This document shows, piece after piece, positions 28,839 through 36,564 of a DNA stretch of 46,326 nucleotides (its first letter is position 1; the number at the start of each line of letters is the position of its first letter). The translations under genes were made by a program, and so were the position numbers. Below the pieces are notes generated by a model, which ran no database searches, was not told the origin of the DNA, and was given only the letters and a program-made list of their open reading frames with translations. The DNA lies in the NCBI GenBank assembly GCA_030523275.1, contig JAUNIX010000014.1, positions 29,207 through 75,532 of the forward strand. Direction: 5' to 3'. Origin of the DNA: Lachnospiraceae bacterium. GTDB taxonomy: Bacteria; Bacillota; Clostridia; Lachnospirales; Lachnospiraceae.

Positions 28839-28859
28839 GCCACAGATATCTTCTGTGAC
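28839..28859 (-). terminator. Terminator of the NlpC/P60 hydrolase gene
   Basis: Stem GTCACAGA/TCTGTGGC (one G-U pair) with a short loop, followed by TTTTTTATTTG on the minus strand, 24 bp after the stop. Confidence 0.85.
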
Positions 28860-28883
28860 TTCCCTTTTATATCTTATGAAATC

Positions 28884-29537
28884 TTATTTTACGATTCTTC
28901 TGACACTTGCTACCTTACGATAATTTGCCGGTGAAGTAATCTTAATTCCTGTCTTCGCGCTGCTGGCATGTACTACTTTATTATTTCCAATGTAAATAGC
29001 CACATGACCATAATAACAAATTAAATCTCCAGCTTTTTTATTTGACCAGCTTACTTTTGTCCCCGCACTTCTTTGTGAGCTAGATGTTCTTGGAATCGAA
29101 TATCCAAAATGTTTAAATACTGACTGTGTAAAACCAGAACAATCTGCCCCTTTTGTCAAACTAGTTCCTCCATACTTATATGGATTTCCAACAAATTTCA
29201 ATGCATAATTTGCTACAGATGTACCACTAGTAGAAGATTTAGTGGAAGGTTTTGATTTTGACAAATATTTTGTATAAACATAACGGTATTTACCACTTTT
29301 TTTCACTTTCGTCCAGCTACCTTTTGTACCATAACAAGTAATTTTTGTTCCCTTTTTATAAGAACCTACTTTTGCAGAACTTGATGAAGCTTTCTTTCTG
29401 ATTGCCAATGTTGATGCCGTTACATATCTTTTATATGAAGCATATGTATTTTTTTCATTTGAAATGAAAAGAACACCGAATACCATAATCAAACTTAAAA
29501 CAACTGCTACCATCCTTAAATGTAATATTTTTTTCAT
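28884..29537 (-). CDS. Secreted SH3-NlpC/P60 peptidoglycan hydrolase
   Basis: 217 aa exported endopeptidase that cuts peptide stems of peptidoglycan. A signal peptide (about 1-33) is followed by a bacterial SH3 domain (about 36-93, AIRKKASSSSAKVGSYKKG), a Ser/Thr/Lys linker, and an NlpC/P60 domain (about 107-217). The catalytic triad is Cys133 (ADCSGFTQS), His178 (YYGHVAIYIG) and His190 (VVHASS). I start at ATG 29537 (MKKILHLRM) because GGAGGG precedes it; an earlier in-frame start at 29567 has no site. It is monocistronic, with promoter and terminator. Confidence 0.93.
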   Translation of the reverse strand: MKKILHLRMVAVVLSLIMVFGVLFISNEKNTYASYKRYVTASTLAIRKKASSSSAKVGSYKKGTKITCYGTKGSWTKVKKSGKYRYVYTKYLSKSKPSTKSSTSGTSVANYALKFVGNPYKYGGTSLTKGADCSGFTQSVFKHFGYSIPRTSSSQRSAGTKVSWSNKKAGDLICYYGHVAIYIGNNKVVHASSAKTGIKITSPANYRKVASVRRIVK

Positions 29538-29609
29538 AATTAATCCCTCCAGATAAAAATCTATCAAATTATTTTCTATTTAAATTCTGATTTTTTCTTG
29601 TCTAGATAT

Positions 29610-29638
29610 AATATAACACAACTATTACGTTTTGTAAA
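29610..29638 (-). promoter_or_regulatory. Promoter of the NlpC/P60 gene
   Basis: Minus strand: -35 TTTACA (29633-29638), 17-bp spacer, -10 TATATT (29610-29615). The leader is about 70 nt, too short for a c-di-AMP riboswitch of the ydaO type. Confidence 0.65.
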
Positions 29639-29712
29639 CATTTATTAATATATTTTGTAATATTTCTGTAATATTTCATTTAACAATTAAGAATGTAGCA
29701 AAAATACAAGAA

Positions 29713-29937
29713 CCTGAAAAGAGCTATCCGATTTATATATTGTAATCAGATAGCTCTTTTACTGAATTTCCAGAAGTTTCACTTTATAACCTCCTATTCT
29801 GTAGATTCTTTTTTTGTGTTTTAAGACCTCTTGTTACATCTATGTAAACTCTTATTAAAAGAGATTGTTAGGGGTCTAGCTAATTATTTCACTGGACTGT
29901 ACCTCCTGTTGTTATTTTTTGTTTTCTTTCTTTTGAT
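29713..29937 (-). ncRNA. Orphan transcript with two tiny Shine-Dalgarno-led ORFs and a terminator
   Basis: From a near-perfect promoter (29944-29972) to a strong terminator (29717-29760) there is no normal gene. Two AGGAGG sites occur: the first (29902-29907) leads to GTG-AAA-TAA (29884-29892), the second (29790-29795) to GTG AAA CTT CTG GAA ATT CAG TAA (29759-29782), whose stop abuts the terminator stem. Between them are hairpins CTCTT/AAGAG and TTACAT/ATGTAA and a longer pairing AGACC/GGTCT. It could be a leader of a lost gene, an attenuator or a regulatory RNA. I do not recognise the family. Confidence 0.5.
29717..29760. terminator. Terminator of the orphan transcript
   Basis: Perfect 12-bp stem, AAAAGAGCTATC (29717-29728) with GATAGCTCTTTT (29749-29760), 20-nt loop. 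Symmetric A/T flanks allow termination in both directions. Confidence 0.8.
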
Positions 29938-29943
29938 GGTTTT

Positions 29944-29972
29944 ATTGTATCCTATTTTCTGTTGTTTGTCAA
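29944..29972 (-). promoter_or_regulatory. Strong sigma-A promoter of the orphan transcript
   Basis: Minus strand: perfect -35 TTGACA (29967-29972), 17-bp spacer, -10 TACAAT (29944-29949). Predicted start near 29937. Confidence 0.8.
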
Positions 29973-30041
29973 CATATTTTTTGATATTTTTTAAATTTAT
30001 TTTTTATTATCTGAATATTCTGATAATTTATAAAGAAACAA

Positions 30042-30080
30042 AACAGGTTGTTTAAAGACTCATTCTCTAAACAACCTGTT
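30042..30080. terminator. Terminator after the sua5-YoaK operon
   Basis: Perfect 13-bp stem, AACAGGTTGTTTA (30042-30054) with its complement (30068-30080), followed by TTTTG on the minus strand and TTTTTC on the plus strand. It lies 12 bp after the stop of the YoaK-like gene. Confidence 0.85.
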
Positions 30081-30091
30081 TTTTCAACTAT

Positions 30092-30820
30092 TTAATGTCC
30101 TCTCGGAACTCTGTTTAAATTACCTTTCTCCTTTTTTAAATCTGCATATAACAATCCAAGAAATACCATCGACAACGGAATTAAGACAGCAAAAATCGCT
30201 TTGCCACGATAATGACGACATAATACTGTCGAACATATACCGCCAATGACAAACACTGTCAACATTCCTAAGTGGCATATCATTTTATGGATATATTGTG
30301 GCTCTCTATGCCTTTTATACATCGTAAAGGCAATCCCCACCTGTCTCAAATGATTTGTACAAAAAGTTGTTGCCATCGGTACTCCCTGTGCCTGACGAAA
30401 TGTATTGTACTGCATCGAACATATAAAGTTAATTACCACCTGAGATATTTGGTATGGGGCATTTTCTGGCAATAGACCAAGAAATACAACCGACACCATT
30501 TCTATAAAAATAAACAAAGTATCCCAGCGAATAAAATTAAATCTTTTAATCGACTTGGCAACTGTTTCCGATATCACAGCTCCTAAAAAATATGCACTCA
30601 TCGGTATAAAATAGTACACTGCATTTTTCCATTGCATATTTCCTAATGCCATGGCAAATAAAACAAAATTCGCTGTCTGTGCATTACAAAAAATACCACC
30701 ACGAATAGAATATGTAAATGCTCCAAAATAACCCGCAACACCCATTAACGTGATAAAAACCCACCACTTCTCACATTCCAGATATTCATTGATCTCGCTC
30801 GAGGTTATGCGCCTATTCAT
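30092..30820 (-). CDS. YoaK-family membrane protein (DUF1275)
   Basis: 242 aa polytopic membrane protein with six predicted helices. Family features include GVAGYFGAFTYSIRGGIFCNAQTANF in the first helical pair and FRQAQGVPMATTFCTNHLRQV in the middle. DUF1275 members are transporter-like, of unknown substrate. The ATG at 30820 has AAGGA at proper distance; an ATG three codons upstream overlaps the site. Last gene of the sua5 operon, 17 bp after the thioesterase gene. Confidence 0.88.
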   Translation of the reverse strand: MNRRITSSEINEYLECEKWWVFITLMGVAGYFGAFTYSIRGGIFCNAQTANFVLFAMALGNMQWKNAVYYFIPMSAYFLGAVISETVAKSIKRFNFIRWDTLFIFIEMVSVVFLGLLPENAPYQISQVVINFICSMQYNTFRQAQGVPMATTFCTNHLRQVGIAFTMYKRHREPQYIHKMICHLGMLTVFVIGGICSTVLCRHYRGKAIFAVLIPLSMVFLGLLYADLKKEKGNLNRVPRGH

Positions 30821-30837
30821 ATTTTTCATCCTTCATA

Positions 30838-31269
30838 TTAATAATTTAATTCATCCAGATTTTCAACTGCAACACCAGTACTAAAATAAGTCATCGTAGC
30901 CTTTGCAACTACCTTTCCATATTCATCTTCCATCTCTACATCATAGATGCTTAATGTTTTTCCTGATTTCACCTCAATTGCAGTCGCTGTAATCTCACGC
31001 GATTTACTGGTATCTCTTAAATAATGAATCGTTCCTGTCGAAGTTACAATATAAAATCCACGACTTAATGCTGCAGTACCACCTACCGTATCCGCCAGTG
31101 AAAAAAGAACTCCACCGTGAATTGCTCCATAAGGGTTTAACATGCGATCTTCAATTTTCATGCTTCCAATTGCCATACCTTTTTCAGGAACTGTAAGATT
31201 CATTCCTAGATCATTGGTAAACCCACGGTGTGGATTATCTTGAAATCGACACTTCATTCTATCTGCCAT
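30838..31269 (-). CDS. PaaI-type hotdog-fold thioesterase
   Basis: 143 aa. Single hotdog domain with the PaaI/4HBT motif NPYGAIHGGVLFSLADTVGG (the HGG helix cap with Asp nearby), then TIHYLRD and a C-terminal VVAKATMTYF strand. These enzymes hydrolyse acyl-CoA thioesters; the acyl group is not predictable. I start at ATG 31269, 7 nt after the AGGTGAT site that lies in the end of xpt; ATG 31278 is possible. Confidence 0.85.
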   Translation of the reverse strand: MADRMKCRFQDNPHRGFTNDLGMNLTVPEKGMAIGSMKIEDRMLNPYGAIHGGVLFSLADTVGGTAALSRGFYIVTSTGTIHYLRDTSKSREITATAIEVKSGKTLSIYDVEMEDEYGKVVAKATMTYFSTGVAVENLDELNY

Positions 31270-31270
31270 C

Positions 31271-31855
31271 TTACTCATCACCTCGGAACACAATCTTTCC
31301 ACTTCTCCAATCCAGGTCGTCTACGACTACCAGTGACTCCAGTCGAATTCCTTTATCCCGAATCAGTTTACCACCAATCTGGAAGCCTTTTTCAATGACT
31401 ACACCGGCACCAACTAATTCTGCACCGGAAGCTCTCACTAAATCAGCAAGTCCTGCCAAAGCTTTCCCATTTGCAAGCAAATCGTCAATCAATAAAACTT
31501 TATCGCCTTCCCCAAGAAAGTCTTTTGACACGATAATATCATAAATTTTTGCATGTGCAATCGGTTCAATTTTGCTTTTATAAACCTCTCCATTGATATT
31601 TTTTGTCTTTGACTTCTTAGCAAACACTACCGGAACATCAAATTCCTGCGCTGTCATACATGCAATTCCAATCCCGGATGACTCAATCGTCAAAATCTTA
31701 TTGATTTCTTCGCCTTCAAATCGCTTTTTAAATTCTTTCCCGATTTCCTGAAATAGCCTAATATCCATCTGATGATTCAGAAAGCTGTCAACTTTTAATA
31801 CATTGCCTTGTTTGACTACTCCGTCTTTTCTAATTCTGTCCTTTAATAACTGCAT
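31271..31855 (-). CDS. xpt: Xanthine phosphoribosyltransferase
   Basis: Salvages xanthine to XMP using PRPP; 194 aa, standard length. PRPP-binding motif VLLIDDLLANGKA (about 120-132), N-terminal KVDSFLNHQMDI and FAKKSKTKN match Xpt rather than other PRTases. B. subtilis xpt has a purine riboswitch; here the gene lies inside an operon 25 bp after rpiB, and no riboswitch is seen. Confidence 0.95.
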   Translation of the reverse strand: MQLLKDRIRKDGVVKQGNVLKVDSFLNHQMDIRLFQEIGKEFKKRFEGEEINKILTIESSGIGIACMTAQEFDVPVVFAKKSKTKNINGEVYKSKIEPIAHAKIYDIIVSKDFLGEGDKVLLIDDLLANGKALAGLADLVRASGAELVGAGVVIEKGFQIGGKLIRDKGIRLESLVVVDDLDWRSGKIVFRGDE

Positions 31856-31880
31856 GCCGAATCACCCTTTCGTTATTTTC

Positions 31881-32309
31881 TTAGTCTTCGATTTGTTTAA
31901 TTCTTCTAATATGTCTTTCTTCGTTAGAAAATGGTGTATCTAAGAAAGTATCTACAATTTTCAATGCCAGTCCGGTACCGGTTACTCTTGCTCCGATAGC
32001 TACAATATTAGAGTTGTTATGTGCTCTTGTTTCCTGTGCAGTAAAGCAATCTCCGCATAATGCTGCACGAATTCCTTTTATTTTATTGGCAGAAATTGAA
32101 ATACCAACACCTGTACCGCAAATTAAAATACCTCTTTCACATTCCCCAGATACAATTGCATTTCCAACTGCCTTTGCATAGACCGGATAATCTACAGATT
32201 CATCACTGTAACATCCATAATCTTTGTATTCTAATCCTCTTTCTTCTAAGTGTGCCATAATTTCCTGTTTTAAATCGTATCCGCCGTGATCACAACCAAT
32301 TGCTATCAT
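31881..32309 (-). CDS. rpiB: Ribose-5-phosphate isomerase B
   Basis: Interconverts ribose 5-phosphate and ribulose 5-phosphate in the pentose phosphate pathway; 142 aa, normal length. Motifs: GCDHGGYDLK, the catalytic-Cys loop ICGTGVGISISANK, and RAHNNSNIVAIGAR. It lies 12 bp after the phosphatase-like gene, as in the B. subtilis ywlC-ywlF region. Confidence 0.96.
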   Translation of the reverse strand: MIAIGCDHGGYDLKQEIMAHLEERGLEYKDYGCYSDESVDYPVYAKAVGNAIVSGECERGILICGTGVGISISANKIKGIRAALCGDCFTAQETRAHNNSNIVAIGARVTGTGLALKIVDTFLDTPFSNEERHIRRIKQIED

Positions 32310-32321
32310 TTTATTTCCTCC

Positions 32322-32777
32322 TTAATGATCTCCTTGCTTAAACTTTGTTTTCCATATTTTATCTACAAGCTGCTGAATTTGTAAAAAGCAGCATTCGTAT
32401 TCATCCTGACTTTTTCCGTATGGATCTTTAATATCTCCTACTTCACCTGCATATTCATAAATCGTTGCAGTTTCCAAAAATCCTTCATATCCTTCTATCA
32501 CTTTTTTCTTCTGATCTTCAGTCATCGTAATAATAATCGTGTCGTCTGTGATTTCCTTTTGTTCCAATGGTTCAGAAAGAAAGTCATAAATTTTATAGCC
32601 ATGCTGACGCACAATATCTGCGGCTCCTATGTGTACCGGTTCATTAAATAATACAACCAAACCTCTAGAACACACCGTTATATTATCAAGACCTGCTTCT
32701 TCCACCTTTTGTCGAAATACAACCTCTGCCCAAAAACTTCGACAAGTATTATTGGTACTGACGAAAATATACTTCAA
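32322..32777 (-). CDS. Low-molecular-weight phosphatase-like protein lacking the catalytic Cys
   Basis: 151 aa. The fold and context (between sua5 and rpiB) match LMW protein Tyr/Arg phosphatases such as YwlE. The P-loop, normally VCTGNTCRS, reads VSTNNTCRS: the nucleophile Cys is Ser7 (codon AGT) and the loop Gly is Asn9, while Arg13-Ser14 and the general-acid Asp118 of DIKDPYG remain. The following SFWAE also departs from the usual SPMAE. It probably cannot form the phospho-cysteine intermediate, so it may be a phosphoresidue-binding pseudophosphatase. Confidence 0.85.
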   Translation of the reverse strand: MKYIFVSTNNTCRSFWAEVVFRQKVEEAGLDNITVCSRGLVVLFNEPVHIGAADIVRQHGYKIYDFLSEPLEQKEITDDTIIITMTEDQKKKVIEGYEGFLETATIYEYAGEVGDIKDPYGKSQDEYECCFLQIQQLVDKIWKTKFKQGDH

Positions 32778-32840
32778 ACCATACCTCCTCTAAGCCATAA
32801 TAATCTATATTTATAAAAACATACAACTATGGCTGTTATA

Positions 32841-33899
32841 TTATACTTCTACCCTCTCATAACCAGCAGCCTTTGTCAAGCGATTCATAATTGCAAAGCC
32901 ATTTTTTCCGGATTCAAACACTTGAGAATAGATAATATTCACTTCTTCATGATCAAACTTTCTCAGAACATCGTACAAATGATGTGCTATGGTCTGATCA
33001 CTATTTCTTTTTCCAATCGACATTACAACATCTCCTCTGTAAAAGGAAACTGTTTCATCCGTTCCAATTACTCCTACTGTCTGTCCCTGCAAATGTCGTT
33101 CTTCTATCTTCTGATTGATATATTCAATAACATCTTTTTCACTTCCGGACACCAAGATTAAATCTGCTTTTGGAGCATAGTGTTTATATTTCATTCCTGG
33201 TGCTTTAGGTGCTATTCCTGCTGTTTTTCGACTGTCCAAAACTGCCGGATCAATTGCAACCGGCATACCGACAACTTCTTCCAACATGTCCTGTGTAATC
33301 CAACCCGGTCGTAAGATCATCGGTTTTTCATTGGAAAAATCAATGATTGTAGATTCAATGCCTATACCTACCATACCGCCATCCAAAATACAAGGAATCT
33401 TTCCACTCATATCTTCATAAACATGCTCAGCTCTTGTTGGACTTGGTCTTCCAGATGTATTGGCACTCGGTGCTGCGATCGGGCATCCACTTTCTGTAAT
33501 CAGAGCTAACGCTATCGGATGATTCGGCATTCTGATTGCAACCGTTTGTAGTCCACCCGTCGTCTGCATCGGAACAATTTCCGATTTTTTTAATATAATG
33601 GTCATTGGCCCCGGCCAAAACGCATCCATCGCTTTTTTGGCAGCCTGAGGAATTTCCATTACCAACGGCTCTATTTGTTCCTGTTTTGAAATATGTAAAA
33701 TCAATGGATTATCCGATGGACGTCCTTTTGCCGCATAAATCTTTGCGGAAGCTTCTGGATCGAGGCCATTTGCACCTAATCCATATACGGTTTCTGTTGG
33801 AAACGCAACTAATTCTTTCTCTCTAATCCACTTAGCTGCCTTTCGGATTTTTTCTATATTAATCTGTTGTTGATCTATTTTTATCATTTCTGTTTTCAT
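32841..33899 (-). CDS. L-threonylcarbamoyladenylate synthase, Sua5 type
   Basis: Makes threonylcarbamoyl-AMP for the t6A37 modification of ANN-decoding tRNAs. 352 aa: an N-terminal YrdC domain (about 14-205; PTETVYGLGANG, KGRPSDNPLI, IAAPSANTSGRPSPT) and a C-terminal Sua5 domain (about 235-352) after the linker GIAPKAPGMKYKHYAPKA. First gene of the operon. ATG 33899 is preferred, with GGAAGTGA upstream; the ATG two codons earlier overlaps that spacing. Confidence 0.95.
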   Translation of the reverse strand: MKTEMIKIDQQQINIEKIRKAAKWIREKELVAFPTETVYGLGANGLDPEASAKIYAAKGRPSDNPLILHISKQEQIEPLVMEIPQAAKKAMDAFWPGPMTIILKKSEIVPMQTTGGLQTVAIRMPNHPIALALITESGCPIAAPSANTSGRPSPTRAEHVYEDMSGKIPCILDGGMVGIGIESTIIDFSNEKPMILRPGWITQDMLEEVVGMPVAIDPAVLDSRKTAGIAPKAPGMKYKHYAPKADLILVSGSEKDVIEYINQKIEERHLQGQTVGVIGTDETVSFYRGDVVMSIGKRNSDQTIAHHLYDVLRKFDHEEVNIIYSQVFESGKNGFAIMNRLTKAAGYERVEV

Positions 33900-33920
33900 A
33901 TACATTCACTTCCATTAAAT

Positions 33921-33949
33921 ATTATAACATATAATTTTTACTTTATAAA
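33921..33949 (-). promoter_or_regulatory. Promoter of the sua5 operon
   Basis: Minus strand: -35 TTTATA (33944-33949), 17-bp spacer, -10 TATAAT (33921-33926), about 20 bp before the ribosome site. Confidence 0.5.
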
Positions 33950-34011
33950 TATTATTCTATTTGCAGAAAATAAAATCATATAATTTAATAAACATAGTAT
34001 TCGAGGTTTTT

Positions 34012-34704
34012 ATGAAACGCATCTTACTTCCCATTGCCTTGATTTTGCTCTCCTTTCTTTTTTCCAGACAAGGTTATCATATGGCTACCACTTTGATGAA
34101 GCCTGCCAGTCCTGTTACTGTTGTGATCGACGCCGGACACGGAGGAAATGATCCTGGTAAAGTAGGGATCAACAATCTACTCGAAAAAGATATTAATCTA
34201 AAAATTGCCATGTATTTAAAAACATATTTAAAGGCAAACGATGTTCGAGTTGTAATGACGAGAGAAAAAGATGAAAGCTTGTCAACATCCACCAGCAATA
34301 GCAAGACCTCTGATTTATCCAATCGTAAAGAAATCATGTTTGAGAATAATCCTGTTGTTGCAATCAGCATTCATCAAAATAGTTATCCGTCGCAATCTGT
34401 CCACGGCGCACAGGTTTTTTATGGTCAGGGTCATCAAAACAGCAAAACACTTGCTGAAATTCTACAAAAAAATTTATTGGATATGGATAAATCAAATCAC
34501 CGAAAAGCAAAGTCAAATAATTCTTATTATTTATTTGCCAATAATCCTTATGCAACGGTCATTGTAGAATGTGGCTTTCTTTCTAATCCGGAAGAAGCCT
34601 CCTGGTTGAATGATTCCGATTATCAAAAGAAAATTGCATGGCATCTTCATCTGGGAATTATGCAATACATACGAAACGCATCAAACGGCACCAGTACAAA
34701 GTGA
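34012..34704 (+). CDS. cwlD: N-acetylmuramoyl-L-alanine amidase, CwlD-like
   Basis: 230 aa Amidase_3 enzyme. An N-terminal signal/anchor (about 3-22) is followed by the catalytic domain with Zn ligands in IDAGHGGNDPG, NLLEKDINL, AISIHQNS, and the catalytic Glu in VIVECGFLSN. In spore-formers CwlD starts muramic-lactam formation in the cortex; the single-domain exported form fits that role, though general wall hydrolysis is possible. ATG 34012 with a GAGGT site is preferred over an upstream TTG. A stem over the stop (34687-34716, GGCACCAGT) lacks a U-run. Confidence 0.88.
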   Translation: MKRILLPIALILLSFLFSRQGYHMATTLMKPASPVTVVIDAGHGGNDPGKVGINNLLEKDINLKIAMYLKTYLKANDVRVVMTREKDESLSTSTSNSKTSDLSNRKEIMFENNPVVAISIHQNSYPSQSVHGAQVFYGQGHQNSKTLAEILQKNLLDMDKSNHRKAKSNNSYYLFANNPYATVIVECGFLSNPEEASWLNDSDYQKKIAWHLHLGIMQYIRNASNGTSTK

Positions 34705-34762
34705 TAGACTGGTGCCGGTGATTAGTAAATTAACGGCTTATTGGGCTATGAGTAGTTATCAA

Positions 34763-34975
34763 TTAATAATCTGTTACTTTAATATAATGTATTTTACAAA
34801 TTTCTCCTTTCTCATTTTCTACAAAATCTTTCATATAGCAGTCTTCTTCCCATACCATCTGATTCATATAAGCTAAATTCTCATCATTGACCAGAGTTTC
34901 TTCCACCTGTATTTTTAGTCCTGCCTGATAGTAATCTGACAATCGACTGCTATAACTAATGTCTTGTTCTTTCAT
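34763..34975 (-). CDS. Small conserved-looking hypothetical protein
   Basis: 70 aa, soluble, acidic in the middle (VEETLVNDENLAYMNQMVWEED), ending KIHYIKVTDY. Not recognised; the pattern of a helix followed by two strands suggests a compact domain. I start at ATG 34975 (MKEQDISYS), which has GAAGGTG 7-8 nt upstream; the frame is open to 35044 but has no site there. Convergent with cwlD, divergent from mecA. Confidence 0.65.
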   Translation of the reverse strand: MKEQDISYSSRLSDYYQAGLKIQVEETLVNDENLAYMNQMVWEEDCYMKDFVENEKGEICKIHYIKVTDY

Positions 34976-35162
34976 ATGGCAACACCTTCTCATTTCCATC
35001 AAAGACCAGATGATGCTGTGATAATATAATGGTTTCATTCTCAAATTTGAGCATATACTAATACTACATAGAAATCAGCGCTTCTTTCTGTACCTATTAT
35101 ACCTATAATTGTAAATTATTTCAAGTAATTTTGTAATTTTATGGAAAATACAAAAGAAGTGC

Positions 35163-35191
35163 TTTACACTTTTAGAATCAACCTTTATACT
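35163..35191 (+). promoter_or_regulatory. Promoter of mecA
   Basis: -35 TTTACA (35163-35168), 17-bp spacer, -10 TATACT (35186-35191). Confidence 0.65.
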
Positions 35192-35235
35192 ATCTAATAA
35201 GAATCTAATTCTTGTATCGAAAGGATGTGAAGAAA

Positions 35236-36012
35236 TTGAGAATAGAGAAAATTAACGAAAATCAAATTCGATGCACTTTAACAAAATCAGATTTAGAAGA
35301 ACACCAGCTTCTTTTTAATGAATTAGCGTTTGGCTCTGATCATGCAAAAGATCTTTTCCGCGATATGATGGCAAAAGCATCTGAAGAACTTGGTTTTGAA
35401 GCGGAAGACATTCCTTTAATGATCGAAGCTGTTCCCGTTTCTTCTGAAAAGCTGGTTCTTATTATTACCAAAATGGATAATCCTGATGAAATTGATGAGC
35501 ATATGTCAAAATATATGAAGCCACTTGATTTATTAAACTCTCTTGAAACTGATGATCTTGATATAGAAGAAGATTCTTTAGACACAGACAATACAGAAGA
35601 AAAATCAGAGAAAGAGATTCTTTCTCCCCTTGGTAATTTACTAAAGGAAGCACGAAAAATAGCTGGTAAAAAGGTGGCAGAAGATCAGAAAAAGGCTGAC
35701 AAAAAACAGACACTTCCTGAATCTCATCGCATTTATCGTTTTCCTTCTCTTGCACAGACCATGGACGCATGTAAAAAGATTTATCCTCTTTATGAAGGTC
35801 AGAATACCCTTTATAAAGATTCCGAGGAAAATTTCTATTATTTGGTCATGGAAAGAGCAAACCATCCACAGGAAGATTTTCGGCAAATGGGAAATGTACT
35901 TTCTGAATTTGGTTTACGGATACCATATAGTTATGGCACATGTGCTTATTTTGAAGAACACTTTACAAAAATTCTCGAAGGTGATGCAGTCAATACATTA
36001 TCTTCCATTTAA
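35236..36012 (+). CDS. mecA: Adaptor protein MecA
   Basis: Adaptor that delivers substrates to the ClpC-ClpP protease. 258 aa from the TTG at 35236, which restores the family N-terminus (M)RIEKINENQIRCTLTKSDL and has AAAGGATG at good spacing. The N-terminal substrate domain is followed by a long acidic/charged linker (about 105-165) and the C-terminal ClpC-binding domain (YRFPSLAQTMDACKKIYPLYEGQNTLYKD, YGTCAYFEEH). The linker is at the long end for the family. Confidence 0.93.
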   Translation: MRIEKINENQIRCTLTKSDLEEHQLLFNELAFGSDHAKDLFRDMMAKASEELGFEAEDIPLMIEAVPVSSEKLVLIITKMDNPDEIDEHMSKYMKPLDLLNSLETDDLDIEEDSLDTDNTEEKSEKEILSPLGNLLKEARKIAGKKVAEDQKKADKKQTLPESHRIYRFPSLAQTMDACKKIYPLYEGQNTLYKDSEENFYYLVMERANHPQEDFRQMGNVLSEFGLRIPYSYGTCAYFEEHFTKILEGDAVNTLSSI

Positions 36013-36029
36013 AACAACTCTAGGTTTAA

Positions 36030-36062
36030 AAAGAGTTGTTGCATAATTTGCAACAGCTCTTT
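36030..36062 (+). terminator. Terminator of mecA with overlapping alternative hairpin
   Basis: Arms 36030-36042 and 36050-36062 (13 bp, one G-U pair) then ACTTTTT. An upstream segment, AACAACTCT (36013-36021), can instead pair with AGAGTTGTT (36032-36040) and block the terminator stem. Confidence 0.75.
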
Positions 36063-36115
36063 ACTTTTTATCATAATATATTATCGATAAATTTTATCAT
36101 TTATAAAGATGAAAA

Positions 36116-36150
36116 AATATGAGAAATACGCTTTGCGCATTTCTCATATT
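36116..36150 (-). terminator. Terminator of the ferredoxin gene
   Basis: Perfect 12-bp stem, AATATGAGAAAT (36116-36127) with its complement (36139-36150), followed by a T-run on the minus strand, 18 bp past the stop. Confidence 0.85.
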
Positions 36151-36168
36151 ACTTTTTTGATGTACTAA

Positions 36169-36342
36169 TTAGTCTTCTGCGCTAATTGCTCCTACTGGAC
36201 ATCCATCTGCGCAAGATCCACAATCTAAACATGTATCTGCATCGATTTCGTATTTTCCATCGCCTTCAGCAATTGCACCAGCTGGGCAAGTAGATTCACA
36301 AGCACCACAAGAAATACAATCATCAGAAATTACATATGCCAT
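36169..36342 (-). CDS. 2[4Fe-4S] ferredoxin, 57 aa
   Basis: Small clostridial-type electron carrier. The two cluster motifs are CISCGACESTCP (Cys9, 12, 15, 19) and CLDCGSCADGCP (Cys38, 41, 44, 48), in the usual pseudo-twofold arrangement with GAI after each. Acidic and full length (57 aa). An AGGAGGAG site precedes the ATG at 36342. Monocistronic, divergent from the DUF1858 gene; the usual partners (hydrogenase, Rnf, PFOR) are not nearby. Confidence 0.96.
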   Translation of the reverse strand: MAYVISDDCISCGACESTCPAGAIAEGDGKYEIDADTCLDCGSCADGCPVGAISAED

Positions 36343-36493
36343 AATTAACTCCTCCTTATAATATAGTACTATTTCTACACTGATAAATTTATATCAAGCT
36401 TATTAATATAATAATACACTTACTCGATTATGGCAAGTAATTTTTTTGTACTAATTTTTATAATTTTTGCCAATAAGTCTTTTTCTTTCCTAC

Positions 36494-36522
36494 TTGTTTT
36501 CTATGAAAACTTGTACTATAAT
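36494..36522 (+). promoter_or_regulatory. Promoter of the DUF1858 gene
   Basis: -35 TTGTTT (36494-36499), 17-bp spacer, perfect -10 TATAAT (36517-36522). Confidence 0.7.
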
Positions 36523-36564
36523 ACTAGGTACGATCGAATTGAATATAAAAGGAGGTTTTCGATT

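Noticed and set aside
29538..29610. c-di-AMP (ydaO-type) riboswitch before the NlpC/P60 hydrolase
   Set aside because: The leader is only about 70 nt, AT-rich, and lacks the conserved core of that riboswitch.
29831..30055. Phe/Leu-rich 74-codon plus-strand frame
   Set aside because: It runs over the orphan transcript's promoter and the T-rich terminator DNA; its hydrophobic look comes from T-runs, and it lacks a ribosome site.
31856..31880. Purine riboswitch before xpt
   Set aside because: Only 25 bp separate rpiB and xpt, and no aptamer fits.
34687..34716. Stem over the cwlD stop codon as an intrinsic terminator
   Set aside because: The 9-bp stem is perfect but no U-run follows, so I mention it only within the gene entry.
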